DNA from: a virus
Reading direction: 5' to 3' (one strand)
IMG/VR virus record: IMGVR_UViG_3300033991_000112
Location: 1 to 29,870 of that record
DNA: 29,870 bases
A model generated the notes under the pieces. It was not told where the DNA came from and did not search any database. It worked only from the letters and a program-made list of their open reading frames with translations. The stretch's first letter is position 1, and each line of letters begins with the position of its first letter. Positions 16,010 through 23,332 of the stretch are shown here, in pieces. Position numbers and translations under genes: made by a program.

Positions 16010-16959
16010 TCTGCCCTCTCTTCAGGATATGCAATTTTATAAAGTTCCATTCTTTCTTTAACCAGCTTAGGATATTCGGGGTCATTCTGGCTCATCTTCA
16101 TTATTTCTTTTTCAATGATGTCAATTCTCTTCTTGGCATCCTGCGTTGATGTAGCCAAATCAGAAAATCCTGTATGCTCAATGGAGTCCTCGGATAACTT
16201 CTTGCCTATTGAGGCAAGGATTTTAAGAACTGCCGGATTATTGCCTAAATCTCCGAAGGCGTCCGTCCCTTCCTTACCACCGAATTTATCAACCAAACGC
16301 TTTGCTAAGGCAAGGTTAGTATCAAAATTCGCTCCCCATTCCTGGCGCAGTTTAGTTTCGGCTTCCTTCATTGCGGTTTCCTCAAGGTTCGCCTGGACTG
16401 TCAGACCTGCGCTCACTGTCTCTAAAAACCATTTATTCAGATTATCTGCCTGCGCCTGGGATAAACCTATCTTATGGGCTATCCCCTTGTAGGCATTTTC
16501 GCTTTCGGGTGTAATCTTAATATCGGGATGCAAGTTCTCAACAGGCGTAAACTTATATTCCTCCGGCTTCACCGGTCTGCCTAAAGCAATCTGAAATTTA
16601 TCTATTTCCTCTTGGGTTGCGCCTTCACCCGGAATAATTACCCCTTTTTTGCCGATGAGCTTGATTGTCTCAAGATGTCCTTTGGCTAACTCCTCAAGAG
16701 TTTTATATTTACTGATATTCGGGTCTTTACGGATGTCTTCCGGTATTGTCTCAATACTGCCGATAGAGGCGGCTTTCTTGGATACATCCTTATAACCCGT
16801 AGCTAAATCTTCAACTGTCTTGAATGTTGCTAAATCTTGGTCTTTGGTCAATGCTTCCGGCAAAGGTGTTGGCTCGTCGCCTTCCTCTGCAAAACTCATA
16901 CCCAATACAAAGGGCATCAGGTATCCTAACAATGGGCTGATGGTGTCCTTTAAAAACAT
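16006..16959 (-). CDS. Capsid assembly (scaffold-like) protein
   Basis: 317 residues, acidic and helical, located just upstream of the capsid gene, which is where podoviral scaffolds are found. It contains two related helical segments, DLATFKTVEDLATGYKD and NISKYKTLEELAKGHLE, and an RPVKPEEYKF loop; the C-terminal third is highly charged, as scaffolds are for shell binding. An oddity is the first 24 residues (LGYLMPFVLGMSFAEEG), which read like a signal or membrane segment; a later start would remove it, but the GGAGGAATAAA site fits the ATG at 16959. Scaffold is inferred from position and composition. Confidence 0.65.
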   Translation of the reverse strand: MFLKDTISPLLGYLMPFVLGMSFAEEGDEPTPLPEALTKDQDLATFKTVEDLATGYKDVSKKAASIGSIETIPEDIRKDPNISKYKTLEELAKGHLETIKLIGKKGVIIPGEGATQEEIDKFQIALGRPVKPEEYKFTPVENLHPDIKITPESENAYKGIAHKIGLSQAQADNLNKWFLETVSAGLTVQANLEETAMKEAETKLRQEWGANFDTNLALAKRLVDKFGGKEGTDAFGDLGNNPAVLKILASIGKKLSEDSIEHTGFSDLATSTQDAKKRIDIIEKEIMKMSQNDPEYPKLVKERMELYKIAYPEERAE

Positions 16960-16960
16960 T

Positions 16961-17224
16961 TTATTCCTCCTTTTTGGTTTGTAATTCTCTGGGTAACAAC
17001 CTGCTTTCTATATTCAATACCACCGCACGCATCCCCTCATTGAACGCCATTATATGGGCGTTGGGATTAAATGACGGTAAGTAAGAAAAGCAACGCTGGC
17101 GTAAGTCTTGCAATACCAGCTTGCCGTCGTCAGTATTAAAAACCCTCATATAAACTTGGTCTAACTGTTCACTGTTCAGATTGCTGAGTTGATTTGATAG
17201 CTTCAATCTCTCTTCGTCTGGCAT
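16961..17224 (-). CDS. Small phage protein resembling Bbp19-type proteins
   Basis: 87 residues. A central VFNTDDGKLVLQDLRQRC and a C-terminal AFNEGMRAVVLNIESRL recall the Bbp19-like small phage proteins, whose exact function is not established and which commonly lie near the portal and scaffold genes. The start lies inside the preceding gene, overlapping it by 56 bases in another frame. The stop lies one base before the scaffold gene. I rate the family as probable from these two motifs only. Confidence 0.55.
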   Translation of the reverse strand: MPDEERLKLSNQLSNLNSEQLDQVYMRVFNTDDGKLVLQDLRQRCFSYLPSFNPNAHIMAFNEGMRAVVLNIESRLLPRELQTKKEE

Positions 17225-17531
17225 TGGTCATCTCCTGAGCTTCAGGTAATCTGTGGAACTTTTTATAATCAATTCCCCTGTCCTTAAACATCTGCTTCCT
17301 TGCGTTAAATCCGCCTGCCTCGTCTTTCTTGAGCATCTGGGCGAAGCGGCCTAAAGCAAACTGCTCTTCATCATCTAAATCAACTTTCTTGCTCCAATGT
17401 ATAAAACTTAACTGCATCAAATTCTCGTCCACAAGGCTCATATTCTCTGGCTCGTAGATATGTTTTAAAATTAATCTGTAGAGCAATGGTAACGATGCTA
17501 CTTCTTTTGGCTTGACTAATATTAAGGTCAT
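17169..17531 (-). CDS. Hypothetical protein downstream of the portal
   Basis: 120 residues, charged, with a middle segment rich in acidic and basic residues (VDLDDEEQFALGRFAQMLKKDE) and a Lys/Arg-rich end. There is no membrane segment. It starts in the ATGA overlap with the small gene before it and overlaps the next gene by 56 bases. Such a small soluble protein between portal and scaffold is common in podoviruses, but its role is unknown. I see no catalytic motif. Confidence 0.55.
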   Translation of the reverse strand: MTLILVKPKEVASLPLLYRLILKHIYEPENMSLVDENLMQLSFIHWSKKVDLDDEEQFALGRFAQMLKKDEAGGFNARKQMFKDRGIDYKKFHRLPEAQEMTNARRREIEAIKSTQQSEQ

Positions 17532-17683
17532 CGGTTCAATAAGGTTTTCTTTTTTCTTTTATGTTTAAAATATTCTACTTGGGCAAGTCTAAGTTCTGCT
17601 GCTTTTCTGGTTTTATATGGTCCACCTAAATTCTTGCCTTTCTCCGAGACTACATAAAAACCGTCCTTGCGAGGAACTATCAT
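17528..17683 (-). CDS. Short conserved-type phage protein (KGKNLGGPYKT motif)
   Basis: 51 residues. The central stretch YVVSEKGKNLGGPYKTRKAA and then EYFKH resembles a small family of unknown function that lies close to portal genes in several podoviruses, as I recall it. The gene is bounded by a TAAATG junction on one side and an ATGA overlap on the other. It is strongly basic at its C-terminus, so it may bind nucleic acid or an acidic partner; this is inference. Confidence 0.6.
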   Translation of the reverse strand: MIVPRKDGFYVVSEKGKNLGGPYKTRKAAELRLAQVEYFKHKRKKKTLLNR

Positions 17684-17974
17684 TTATTCTCCTTGATAAA
17701 AACTAAATTTATTTTTATTAATCTGCCACCATTCACTGGCTTTCTCTTCGGATATTATTGATTTATTGAAACGGATTGCCTGAATTATTATTTTCCCTGT
17801 TTTTATATTTTCGCCTTTTACAAATGAAACTCCTAAAGAACCAGAAGGTTGCCTATAATATGAACCTTCGGCTATTAATTCAGGAAGATATAATCTAAAC
17901 CTGCCTTCATTTACGGTAGAGTTAGGGTCAAAAGCAAATGGACGGCTTAAACCTTTTTCCCATCTTTCAGCCAT
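17684..17974 (-). CDS. Hypothetical phage protein
   Basis: 96 residues with a beta-rich, Gly-containing middle (VNEGRFRLYLPELIAEGSYY) and a charged C-terminus (ASEWWQINKNKF). No membrane segment. It overlaps the membrane-spanning small ORF before it by eight bases. I do not recognise it. Its place between the portal and scaffold suggests an accessory structural or assembly protein. Confidence 0.5.
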   Translation of the reverse strand: MAERWEKGLSRPFAFDPNSTVNEGRFRLYLPELIAEGSYYRQPSGSLGVSFVKGENIKTGKIIIQAIRFNKSIISEEKASEWWQINKNKFSFYQGE

Positions 17975-18092
17975 TATTTAATTTCTCTATCAAATAATTT
18001 AGACTATAAAGCAGAATAGATAAACCAAACACAAATGTCCCTACAAAAATAATTCTGAAAAATTCCCCGATACTTTTATTTCCTTTATTCAT
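17967..18092 (-). CDS. 41-residue single-span membrane protein
   Basis: The frame starts at the ATG at 18092, which overlaps the portal stop (ATGA), and ends at a TGA eight bases into the next gene. The peptide has a basic start (MNKGNKSIGEF), one hydrophobic span of about 20 residues (IIFVGTFVFGLSILLYSL) and a polar end. The perfect nesting between two genes supports that it is real. A single-span peptide of this kind could be an unusual small membrane modulator; the function is unknown. Confidence 0.5.
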   Translation of the reverse strand: MNKGNKSIGEFFRIIFVGTFVFGLSILLYSLNYLIEKLNNG

Positions 18093-19699
18093 TTCTTCTC
18101 TGGTTGAGCTATCTTCTGCGCTTCCGTTCCAGTCTTAATTATATCCGCTCCCTGTTGTGCAAGGGCTAACTGTGCCTGTGCCTGTTGCATTTGTGCTCTC
18201 TGCTGTCTTATCTGGGCAACCTCGTTTTCATCTCTAATCAACTCAGGATTGATACCCTTAATCTTTCCGATAATATCAACCGCAGCGTCCTCATTGATTT
18301 TATCTAATGCCTCTGGTTTTGCTTGTGCAATCATTCCTACATCAGTAAGAAAACTCTCAATAGCAAATACCTCGCTTTCTCTTTGCATCTTGGCTAAGGG
18401 CGAGATATAAACAATATCCATTTCCTGACCTTGAATAATATCAGGGGCAAGAGGTAATTCCTGATTTCTGTAAAGGATATTAAACACTCTAACCAAAATC
18501 GGGTCTAAAACCTCATCAGTAAACCTGCCAATCACTGGTCCCAATAAAACCATATTCTCGGCAATCCTTCTCTGAACTTCCGGTATAGTCATCTGCTTGG
18601 TTACATCGGAGATTGCTTTGAACAATGGCACGAAGAAACCCTTCTCAATGTTTAACTGCATGTCCTGGATTATCTCTCTGGTAATGGGAATACCTGCGCT
18701 TACTGGTATCTGCTCCAATGCTTTTAACCCTACTTTCTCGTCTCTGTAATTCATCGCAGCCGGGTTAAGATTTAAGGGCAATATAAACCCTTTTGATGGC
18801 GCTAACATTGGCGGGTCTGTAACCTTCATTCCAGCCCTTAACATTGTCCTCTGCATAGCATTGATTAACTTAATATCAGCCAGAACATCCATTGCCGGAG
18901 AGAAGCCCATCACATCTAAAGCGTCCTTATAAAACCTTCCCACCGCATAAGGAAACTCCATAAACCCGCTCTCCTCTATCCTTTCTTTCTTGGATACCTC
19001 AAGCCAGACTGAGACATAGGGCATATTAATATTATCTGACTTGGTAGCGTCAAAACTATCTCTTGGACCGACATAATGGATGAAGTCAACCATATCCTGC
19101 GGCTTCTCTTTTATCTTCTCCGTAACTACGCTTCCTGCATTTTTATTCCATAATCCATAAGCCTGCTGGACTGTATATTTAAAATTGCGGTATAACCTGT
19201 TCACCCTGCCTTGAGCATCCTCTTCCATATTCACCTGATTAGGCGGAACTGGAGTAAACCTCACTTTATCCGAGACATCCTCAAGCGTTAAGACTATGCC
19301 TGTGCCAAAGCAACCACTGTCAACATAGAACTCCTGCATTGTGGTATCAAAGTTAGAGGAGTTAAGAACAGAGAATATAATGTCCTCAACTTCTTTAAAC
19401 CACATCTGAACAGAGCGTATTTTCATATACTCAACATTCCTGGTCTGCAACCCAAACCATTTTGAGGAAGGATTGGTAAGATAAGAGCGAAAACCCGAAG
19501 ACATAACCTTCAATGACCTTATCGCTGTTGAGTCGTAGAGATGAGTAAGGTTCAACCTCTCGCCCGTTACCCTTACTGTGGTCTGCCAGGCCTTACGAGG
19601 AAGGCAGAAATCCGCCAAGTCCTTATGGTAATTGCGCCAGTTCGCATTCATTGACTCCAGGAACCGCTGCCGCTTGATTAGTTTTTCTATGTCTAACAT
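18089..19699 (-). CDS. Head-tail connector (portal) protein
   Basis: 536 residues from the ATG at 19699, four bases past the upstream stop. The longer frame start at 19723 would overlap that gene and lacks a ribosome-binding site. Near the start are ERxxRLx-like helices (KRQRFLESMNANWRNYHKDLADFCLPRK) and HLYDSTAIRSLKVMSSGFRSYLT, typical of T7-type head-to-tail connectors. They are followed by WFxEVEDIIFSVLNSSNFDT and FGTGIVLT. The C-terminus is a Gln/Ala-rich helix (QQRAQMQQAQAQLALAQQGA). It forms the twelve-fold ring at one vertex through which DNA enters and leaves. Confidence 0.85.
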   Translation of the reverse strand: MLDIEKLIKRQRFLESMNANWRNYHKDLADFCLPRKAWQTTVRVTGERLNLTHLYDSTAIRSLKVMSSGFRSYLTNPSSKWFGLQTRNVEYMKIRSVQMWFKEVEDIIFSVLNSSNFDTTMQEFYVDSGCFGTGIVLTLEDVSDKVRFTPVPPNQVNMEEDAQGRVNRLYRNFKYTVQQAYGLWNKNAGSVVTEKIKEKPQDMVDFIHYVGPRDSFDATKSDNINMPYVSVWLEVSKKERIEESGFMEFPYAVGRFYKDALDVMGFSPAMDVLADIKLINAMQRTMLRAGMKVTDPPMLAPSKGFILPLNLNPAAMNYRDEKVGLKALEQIPVSAGIPITREIIQDMQLNIEKGFFVPLFKAISDVTKQMTIPEVQRRIAENMVLLGPVIGRFTDEVLDPILVRVFNILYRNQELPLAPDIIQGQEMDIVYISPLAKMQRESEVFAIESFLTDVGMIAQAKPEALDKINEDAAVDIIGKIKGINPELIRDENEVAQIRQQRAQMQQAQAQLALAQQGADIIKTGTEAQKIAQPEKK

Positions 19700-19701
19700 T
19701 T

Positions 19702-19974
19702 TTACACCGCCTTTATAGACCAATAATTAAATTTAGATAAATATCTTTTTCTATAATCTTCAATTGCTTCTCTTTTTAAAAATTTAGATGGGTCATATAT
19801 TCTTATTTTAGTTTTATCACGATTATGAGCCTTAGGGTCTCGTTTATCTAAACAAGAATAAATTTTATAATACAATTTAGTAACGCTATGGTTTCGTCGT
19901 ATTCCTATTTCTTGTATAATAATCTGCGGAGCAATAGGCAAACCACTTATAAATTTCAAAAGATTGCTTATCAT
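19702..19974 (-). CDS. Basic hypothetical protein, possible insertion in the packaging block
   Basis: 90 residues, rich in Lys, Arg, Ile and Tyr, more AT-rich in codon use than the neighbouring portal and terminase by eye. The C-terminal portion is strongly basic and helical (FLKREAIEDYRKRYLSKF). No domain is recognised. It lies between the acetyltransferase-like gene and the portal, ending three bases before the portal start. The basic content suggests nucleic-acid contact, and the base composition suggests a recently acquired gene; both are inferences. Confidence 0.45.
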   Translation of the reverse strand: MISNLLKFISGLPIAPQIIIQEIGIRRNHSVTKLYYKIYSCLDKRDPKAHNRDKTKIRIYDPSKFLKREAIEDYRKRYLSKFNYWSIKAV

Positions 19975-19976
19975 AT

Positions 19977-20417
19977 TTACACTGCCTTAAAGTATTGAAT
20001 CTCTAATTTTTGGAAACCTAACATCCTATAAAACCTGTCCACTACCTTTCCGTTGTTCATCGCAGGATGCCCGATAATCAGCCTTGTTATCTTCGTCTTT
20101 TTAAATGCTTCCTCAACCTGCCTTAAAAACTCTTTTGTAAACCTGCGATAATCCTCGTGTATGAAGAAGAACAGAGAATTAAATATAATATCGCTACTGA
20201 ACAGGCAAGGTGTAATCACCCCTGCCATCCCGCCGATAATCTTCTCGCTCTCTATACCAATGAAAGCACAGTTAATCCTGACCAAGCGAGATATTGCCTG
20301 TTGAGCCTTGTCCTTATCAAAAATAGTGCTGTAATCCCTCAGCGTCTCTTTGGTGTAATTATCAAAAAGCTGGTAAATCTCATCTAAATCGTCTTTTGTG
20401 GCTAAGCGGATATACAT
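19977..20417 (-). CDS. GNAT-type acetyltransferase-like protein
   Basis: 146 residues. The order fits the GNAT fold: an N-terminal IRLATKDDLDEIYQLFDNY strand-helix, an IGGMAGVITP strand, a DYRRFTKEFLRQVEEAFKK helix, RLIIGHP, and the C-terminal VVDRFYRMLGFQKLEIQYF, which matches the usual fold end (GF..xE..Y). These enzymes transfer an acyl group from acyl-CoA. The acyl-CoA binding Q/RxxGxG/A loop is not clear, so the protein may be degenerate or structural. It sits in the head-gene block next to a small protein; similar genes are found near podoviral portal genes. Confidence 0.6.
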   Translation of the reverse strand: MYIRLATKDDLDEIYQLFDNYTKETLRDYSTIFDKDKAQQAISRLVRINCAFIGIESEKIIGGMAGVITPCLFSSDIIFNSLFFFIHEDYRRFTKEFLRQVEEAFKKTKITRLIIGHPAMNNGKVVDRFYRMLGFQKLEIQYFKAV

Positions 20418-20418
20418 T

Positions 20419-20700
20419 TTATGCTCCTAACAATGTTTTCCTCTCCACATCGCCAGCACCCAATAAACTGCCGCCTGGAGAAGTCTTGATTGTCTCGCCT
20501 CCGCCTGCAAGGATGGATAATCTTTTCTTCTTAAGTTTCTCTGCAGCTTCTTGTGCCGCTTTCTCTGGCGATGGCGCTTCAGGCAAAGGTTTCTGTTCGG
20601 GTTGCTTTTGAGTCATTGACATAACCGTTCCTGCTACACTTGCCGCCATAGAAGCCGCTATCATTGCCGATATAACTGGATATGTTGCTACAAAAGCCAT
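20419..20700 (-). CDS. Small structural-type protein with hydrophobic start
   Basis: 93 residues. The first 30 residues are Ala/Met/Val rich and could span a membrane. Next comes a Pro/Glu/Lys helical linker, and the end carries SILAGGGETIKTSPGGSLLGAGDVERKTLLG, similar in pattern to the C-terminal tail of a small podoviral head protein. An AGGAGG site lies directly before the ATG. It lies immediately after the large terminase gene, which suggests head assembly; function is unknown. Confidence 0.55.
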   Translation of the reverse strand: MAFVATYPVISAMIAASMAASVAGTVMSMTQKQPEQKPLPEAPSPEKAAQEAAEKLKKKRLSILAGGGETIKTSPGGSLLGAGDVERKTLLGA

Positions 20701-20709
20701 AATCTCCTC

Positions 20710-22170
20710 CTAATGAAAATCTGTTTTTGCAAATGAAGGTAAATGCCTTCTTGTGTCAACCTGCTCGTCAGAAGTGTTAGCATAAGCGGGCAGTTTATTC
20801 TCATCATCAAAAAGCCCTCTGCGCTCATCTCTGTAATTCTGCTCAAATGCCCATTGGAGCATCTTCCAGCAATCAGCGCGGCCAGGAGATCTGCCAATAC
20901 GCTCTTTAATATCCTCTTTAGGAATAAGCCGTAAGAACCCTCTTTGTATCTCATACTCATCGGCTTTTAATTCCTCAACCAATGCAGTATCTTTAAAATT
21001 AACCCCAGCCCTGCCAGCCCAGCCTCGTTTCTGTGCTGTAAATGCCGCTTCAGTGCGCATATTCAAATACATAACTCTATCGCCTATCTTTATCTCGCTT
21101 GGCGCTGAACCGTGAAATTTGATAATATGAATACCCTGTAAATATGAGTCTGATAACTTAGTCAACTCTGTATAAGTCTCAATACCCAAACCGTCGCAGT
21201 CAACGATAATCCAGTAGCCGTTTATCTGCTTACACATCTCAACCGCTTTGATTGCCTTTTGGGATGGAGGCATAATAGTCTCGGTATAGATATCTAAAAC
21301 CTCTCCGCCCTTGCCAGACATAAACACATTGTCATCAGCACCTTCGCCTGATGGGTCAACTGCAACACCTGCATTAGCAGAGTGTCGAGCTAGTAACGCT
21401 TGTCGAGAATACATATGCTCAATTAACGGCTGAGGGAATACGATATTACGAATAGATACAGTCCAGTCATTTAAAACATATTGTCTGTATAACGGCTCAT
21501 TGACCTGCTGTAAAACTTTAAGTGAAGCGATAAAGTCAGGCTTGACGAACTTTCTATTTTCTTGAGCTAATGTCTCAGACTCTATCAATTCTGAGAAAGA
21601 ACCATAATTCTCCTGTTTTAATAATTCGGCAATCTCTTCAGTTACGCTCTGCTGGAGTTTACCCTCTTTCCATAAAGGCAACATCCAATGGTCTCCGGCA
21701 TTAGCAATCACCCAACCACTTCGCAAAGGCAGACCTAATTTAACAAACTCCGGGTCTGGAACTATATCGCGCCTTAACCTGCCGAATAACATAAAGAACT
21801 CTCTATTACTCTCAAGCTCATCGCCCTGCTCAATGTAAAACCAGCCGAGATTTATATTCTGTTGATTGATTGAGTCAATCTCGTCCAAGTGCCTGAACAT
21901 TATCATTGAGTTATTGGGATAAAGAACATTACGGTCAGAGTCAACTTTTAGTTTGGTGTAGGTTTCAAAATCACGGAGTGTTGAGTCGTGCAGGGAGCGG
22001 GCTGTCTTTCTGAATATAACGCCTAAGTTATTCGGTATGCCTTTTGAATAAGTAATTGCCCTGAAGATTGCTACGATTGTCTTACCGACATTCCAACCGC
22101 CGACAAAAGCCGGATGGCGGGCTTTGGAATAAAAAAATTTATATTGCGAGGGCGTTAATTCTATTTGCAT
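20710..22170 (-). CDS. Terminase large subunit
   Basis: 486 residues. An ATPase domain has a Walker A-type motif at residues 24-31 (GGWNVGKT) and a Walker B-type WFYIEQGDE at 110-118. A RNase H-like nuclease domain follows with three acidic positions in the expected order: Asp272 in VAVDPSGEG, Asp324 and Asp326 in IIVDCDG, and Asp433 in SPGRADCW. It pumps DNA into the procapsid and cuts concatemers. It starts 32 bases inside the small terminase candidate, with an AAAAGGAGAAG site. All key residues appear present; length is usual for this family. Confidence 0.9.
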   Translation of the reverse strand: MQIELTPSQYKFFYSKARHPAFVGGWNVGKTIVAIFRAITYSKGIPNNLGVIFRKTARSLHDSTLRDFETYTKLKVDSDRNVLYPNNSMIMFRHLDEIDSINQQNINLGWFYIEQGDELESNREFFMLFGRLRRDIVPDPEFVKLGLPLRSGWVIANAGDHWMLPLWKEGKLQQSVTEEIAELLKQENYGSFSELIESETLAQENRKFVKPDFIASLKVLQQVNEPLYRQYVLNDWTVSIRNIVFPQPLIEHMYSRQALLARHSANAGVAVDPSGEGADDNVFMSGKGGEVLDIYTETIMPPSQKAIKAVEMCKQINGYWIIVDCDGLGIETYTELTKLSDSYLQGIHIIKFHGSAPSEIKIGDRVMYLNMRTEAAFTAQKRGWAGRAGVNFKDTALVEELKADEYEIQRGFLRLIPKEDIKERIGRSPGRADCWKMLQWAFEQNYRDERRGLFDDENKLPAYANTSDEQVDTRRHLPSFAKTDFH

Positions 22171-22516
22171 CTTCTCCTTTTAAAACTTCTTTGGGGCTGA
22201 TGATGAATATTCGGGTATCGCCTGCAAATCCTTCACCGATGAGCTTCTGTTCAGCCTTACCTTCAAGTCTGTCAAAGATTTCCTTAATTGCGGTATTGTC
22301 TCCCTGCGCCGCATTAAGCAATAATCTCCAAACAATCGCATCCTTGACCTTGCCGTGAATAATTTTCTTTGTACCTGGGTCTTCGTAATCTATTTTCTTA
22401 TTTAGATATTTTTTGAGTAATGGAGTGAGATATTTCTTAGGACGGTTTTTATTGTGGTTGATTGGTTGGTGAGTAGGAGAAAATCTATTTTTTATTTGTT
22501 CAGTATTTTGTTTCAT
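22139..22516 (-). CDS. Candidate terminase small subunit
   Basis: 125 residues. It starts with a basic flexible segment (NRFSPTHQPINHNKNRPKK), a pattern seen in DUF5681-like phage proteins, followed by a helical region. The helical part carries DAIVWRLLLNAAQGDNTAIKEIFDRLEGKAEQ. It overlaps the large terminase by 32 bases. In phages the DNA-binding small subunit normally precedes the large subunit, so the role is inferred from position and basic start. No clear helix-turn-helix is visible. Confidence 0.65.
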   Translation of the reverse strand: MKQNTEQIKNRFSPTHQPINHNKNRPKKYLTPLLKKYLNKKIDYEDPGTKKIIHGKVKDAIVWRLLLNAAQGDNTAIKEIFDRLEGKAEQKLIGEGFAGDTRIFIISPKEVLKGEDANRINALAI

Positions 22517-22575
22517 CCGTGAACTCTCCGTAAAAGTTTCCCTTTAAATCTCTTTAAGATATTGAGTTTATTCAT
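22513..22575 (-). CDS. Possible 20-residue leader peptide before the terminase genes
   Basis: An ATG at 22575 opens a short frame (MNKLNILKRFKGKLLRRVHG) that ends in the ATGA overlap with the small terminase start. An AAGG tract lies about nine bases upstream. It is basic and amphipathic. It could be a leader peptide that couples translation to the terminase genes or to the folded element just upstream (22590-22642). It is short enough that chance cannot be excluded. Confidence 0.35.
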   Translation of the reverse strand: MNKLNILKRFKGKLLRRVHG

Positions 22576-22589
22576 AAAAATAAAGCCTT

Positions 22590-22642
22590 GACCCCAGCGA
22601 AAAGGAATTGCTTCCGTAAAAGCCCTTTTAATCTACGGGGTC
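22590..22642 (-). promoter_or_regulatory. Branched RNA element before the terminase operon
   Basis: GACCCC (22642-22637) pairs with GGGGTC (22595-22590) and closes two hairpins on the minus strand: a stem with CGTA/TACG and an AAAG/CTTT core, and GGAA-GCAA-TTCC, which has a GNRA tetraloop. The same sequence folds on the plus strand, where a T run follows. On the minus strand it precedes the short leader ORF. The 173 bases between 22689 and 22517 hold only this element and the leader ORF. It may be an attenuator, terminator or processing site; the U run on the minus side (TTTATTTTTA) is broken. Confidence 0.5.
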
Positions 22643-22689
22643 TGCTTTTTATCTTCTAATTAAAGTATATATTATGGGATTGTGATTAC

Positions 22690-23139
22690 TCAGCCTTCGT
22701 CCATATTATCAAAGGTTGAACAATCTATAACTGTAAGGTTGGCAATAGTTTGGGGAATTATATAGAATTTACATTTAGTCCTAAAATATTCACAATAAAA
22801 TAACTGAACTTTATGGTGCTTTTTGAAGTGATTGAAGATAGATTTATTTGAAACGAAGATAGATTTATTTGAAACAATGAAATTGTTCTCTCTTAAAAAT
22901 TGTTCAATATCTTCTCGCTTCTTTATAAGTCTGGTTTTAAGATGGAAACAATCTCTACAATTACTTAATTTGTGTATAACCTTTCCCTGCTTCTCTTTAT
23001 TTTTTTTACATATCCTTCTAATATCCCAACCGGTTAATATAATCTTGTAGGTTTTCTTAAAAAAATCCTTAATCCGCAAGTAGTTATCCTTTTGTCGCAT
23101 TACCCGTATTTGCTCTTTGTGCGCCTCTGTTAATATCAT
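22690..23139 (-). CDS. Hypothetical protein with HTH-like start and a tandem heptapeptide
   Basis: 149 residues, basic. The N-terminal 45 residues (EAHKEQIRVMRQKDNYLRI and then a second helix) could form a helix-turn-helix. A CRDC pair follows near residue 61, with further Cys later, so metal binding is possible. Near residue 88 the heptapeptide VSNKSIF occurs twice in a row, from a perfect 21-base tandem repeat at 22834-22875. It lies alone between two branched RNA elements and just before the terminase genes, which would suit a regulator; this is inference. Confidence 0.5.
   Translation of the reverse strand: MILTEAHKEQIRVMRQKDNYLRIKDFFKKTYKIILTGWDIRRICKKNKEKQGKVIHKLSNCRDCFHLKTRLIKKREDIEQFLRENNFIVSNKSIFVSNKSIFNHFKKHHKVQLFYCEYFRTKCKFYIIPQTIANLTVIDCSTFDNMDEG
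22834..22875 (+). repeat. Perfect 21-base tandem duplication inside a gene
   Basis: Two identical direct copies of GAAGATAGATTTATTTGAAAC (21 bases each, 22834-22854 and 22855-22875) lie inside the 149-residue gene. The unit is a multiple of three, so the reading frame is kept and VSNKSIF is duplicated. Perfect identity points to a recent duplication, or to selection to keep both copies. Confidence 0.85.
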
Positions 23140-23153
23140 TTTACCCTCCCTTT

Positions 23154-23219
23154 AAACAAAAAAGGCAAGGGCGCGGTATAATTCCGCATTTAAAGTCCGT
23201 ATATGGACTCCCTTGCCTT
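23154..23219 (-). terminator. Intrinsic terminator with a three-way-junction stem
   Basis: On the minus strand a 10-base-pair stem (AAGGCAAGGG at 23219-23210 with CCCTTGCCTT at 23171-23162) is followed by six Ts. The stem does not close a simple loop. It encloses two further hairpins: AGTCC/GGACT (23209-23205 and 23198-23194) and GCGG/CCGC (23187-23184 and 23176-23173). The branched form and the clean U tract make it a convincing terminator for the genes upstream (23252-26237 block) and before the isolated 149-residue gene. Confidence 0.75.
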
Positions 23220-23251
23220 ACTCCTATCAGAAAATCAGGCTTTAGGTTACT

Positions 23252-23332
23252 TTACCAATGTTTTCTTTTCCTGGGGAAATTTGGTTTTTTCCCTGTCTTT
23301 AAACATCTGGCTCTACGCCTGCCTTTTGGCAT
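23252..23332 (-). CDS. 26-residue very basic protein
   Basis: The ATG at 23332 overlaps the stop of the gene before it (TAATG) and is preceded by a strong GGAGGTG site. The peptide MPKGRRRARCLKTGKKPNFP and a short basic end (RKRKHW) has 12 Arg or Lys in 26 residues, one Cys and a terminal Trp. It is the last gene before the branched terminator. Its size and charge suggest nucleic-acid binding, or a ribosomal-protein-like zinc-free peptide. I see no known family. Confidence 0.55.
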   Translation of the reverse strand: MPKGRRRARCLKTGKKPNFPRKRKHW

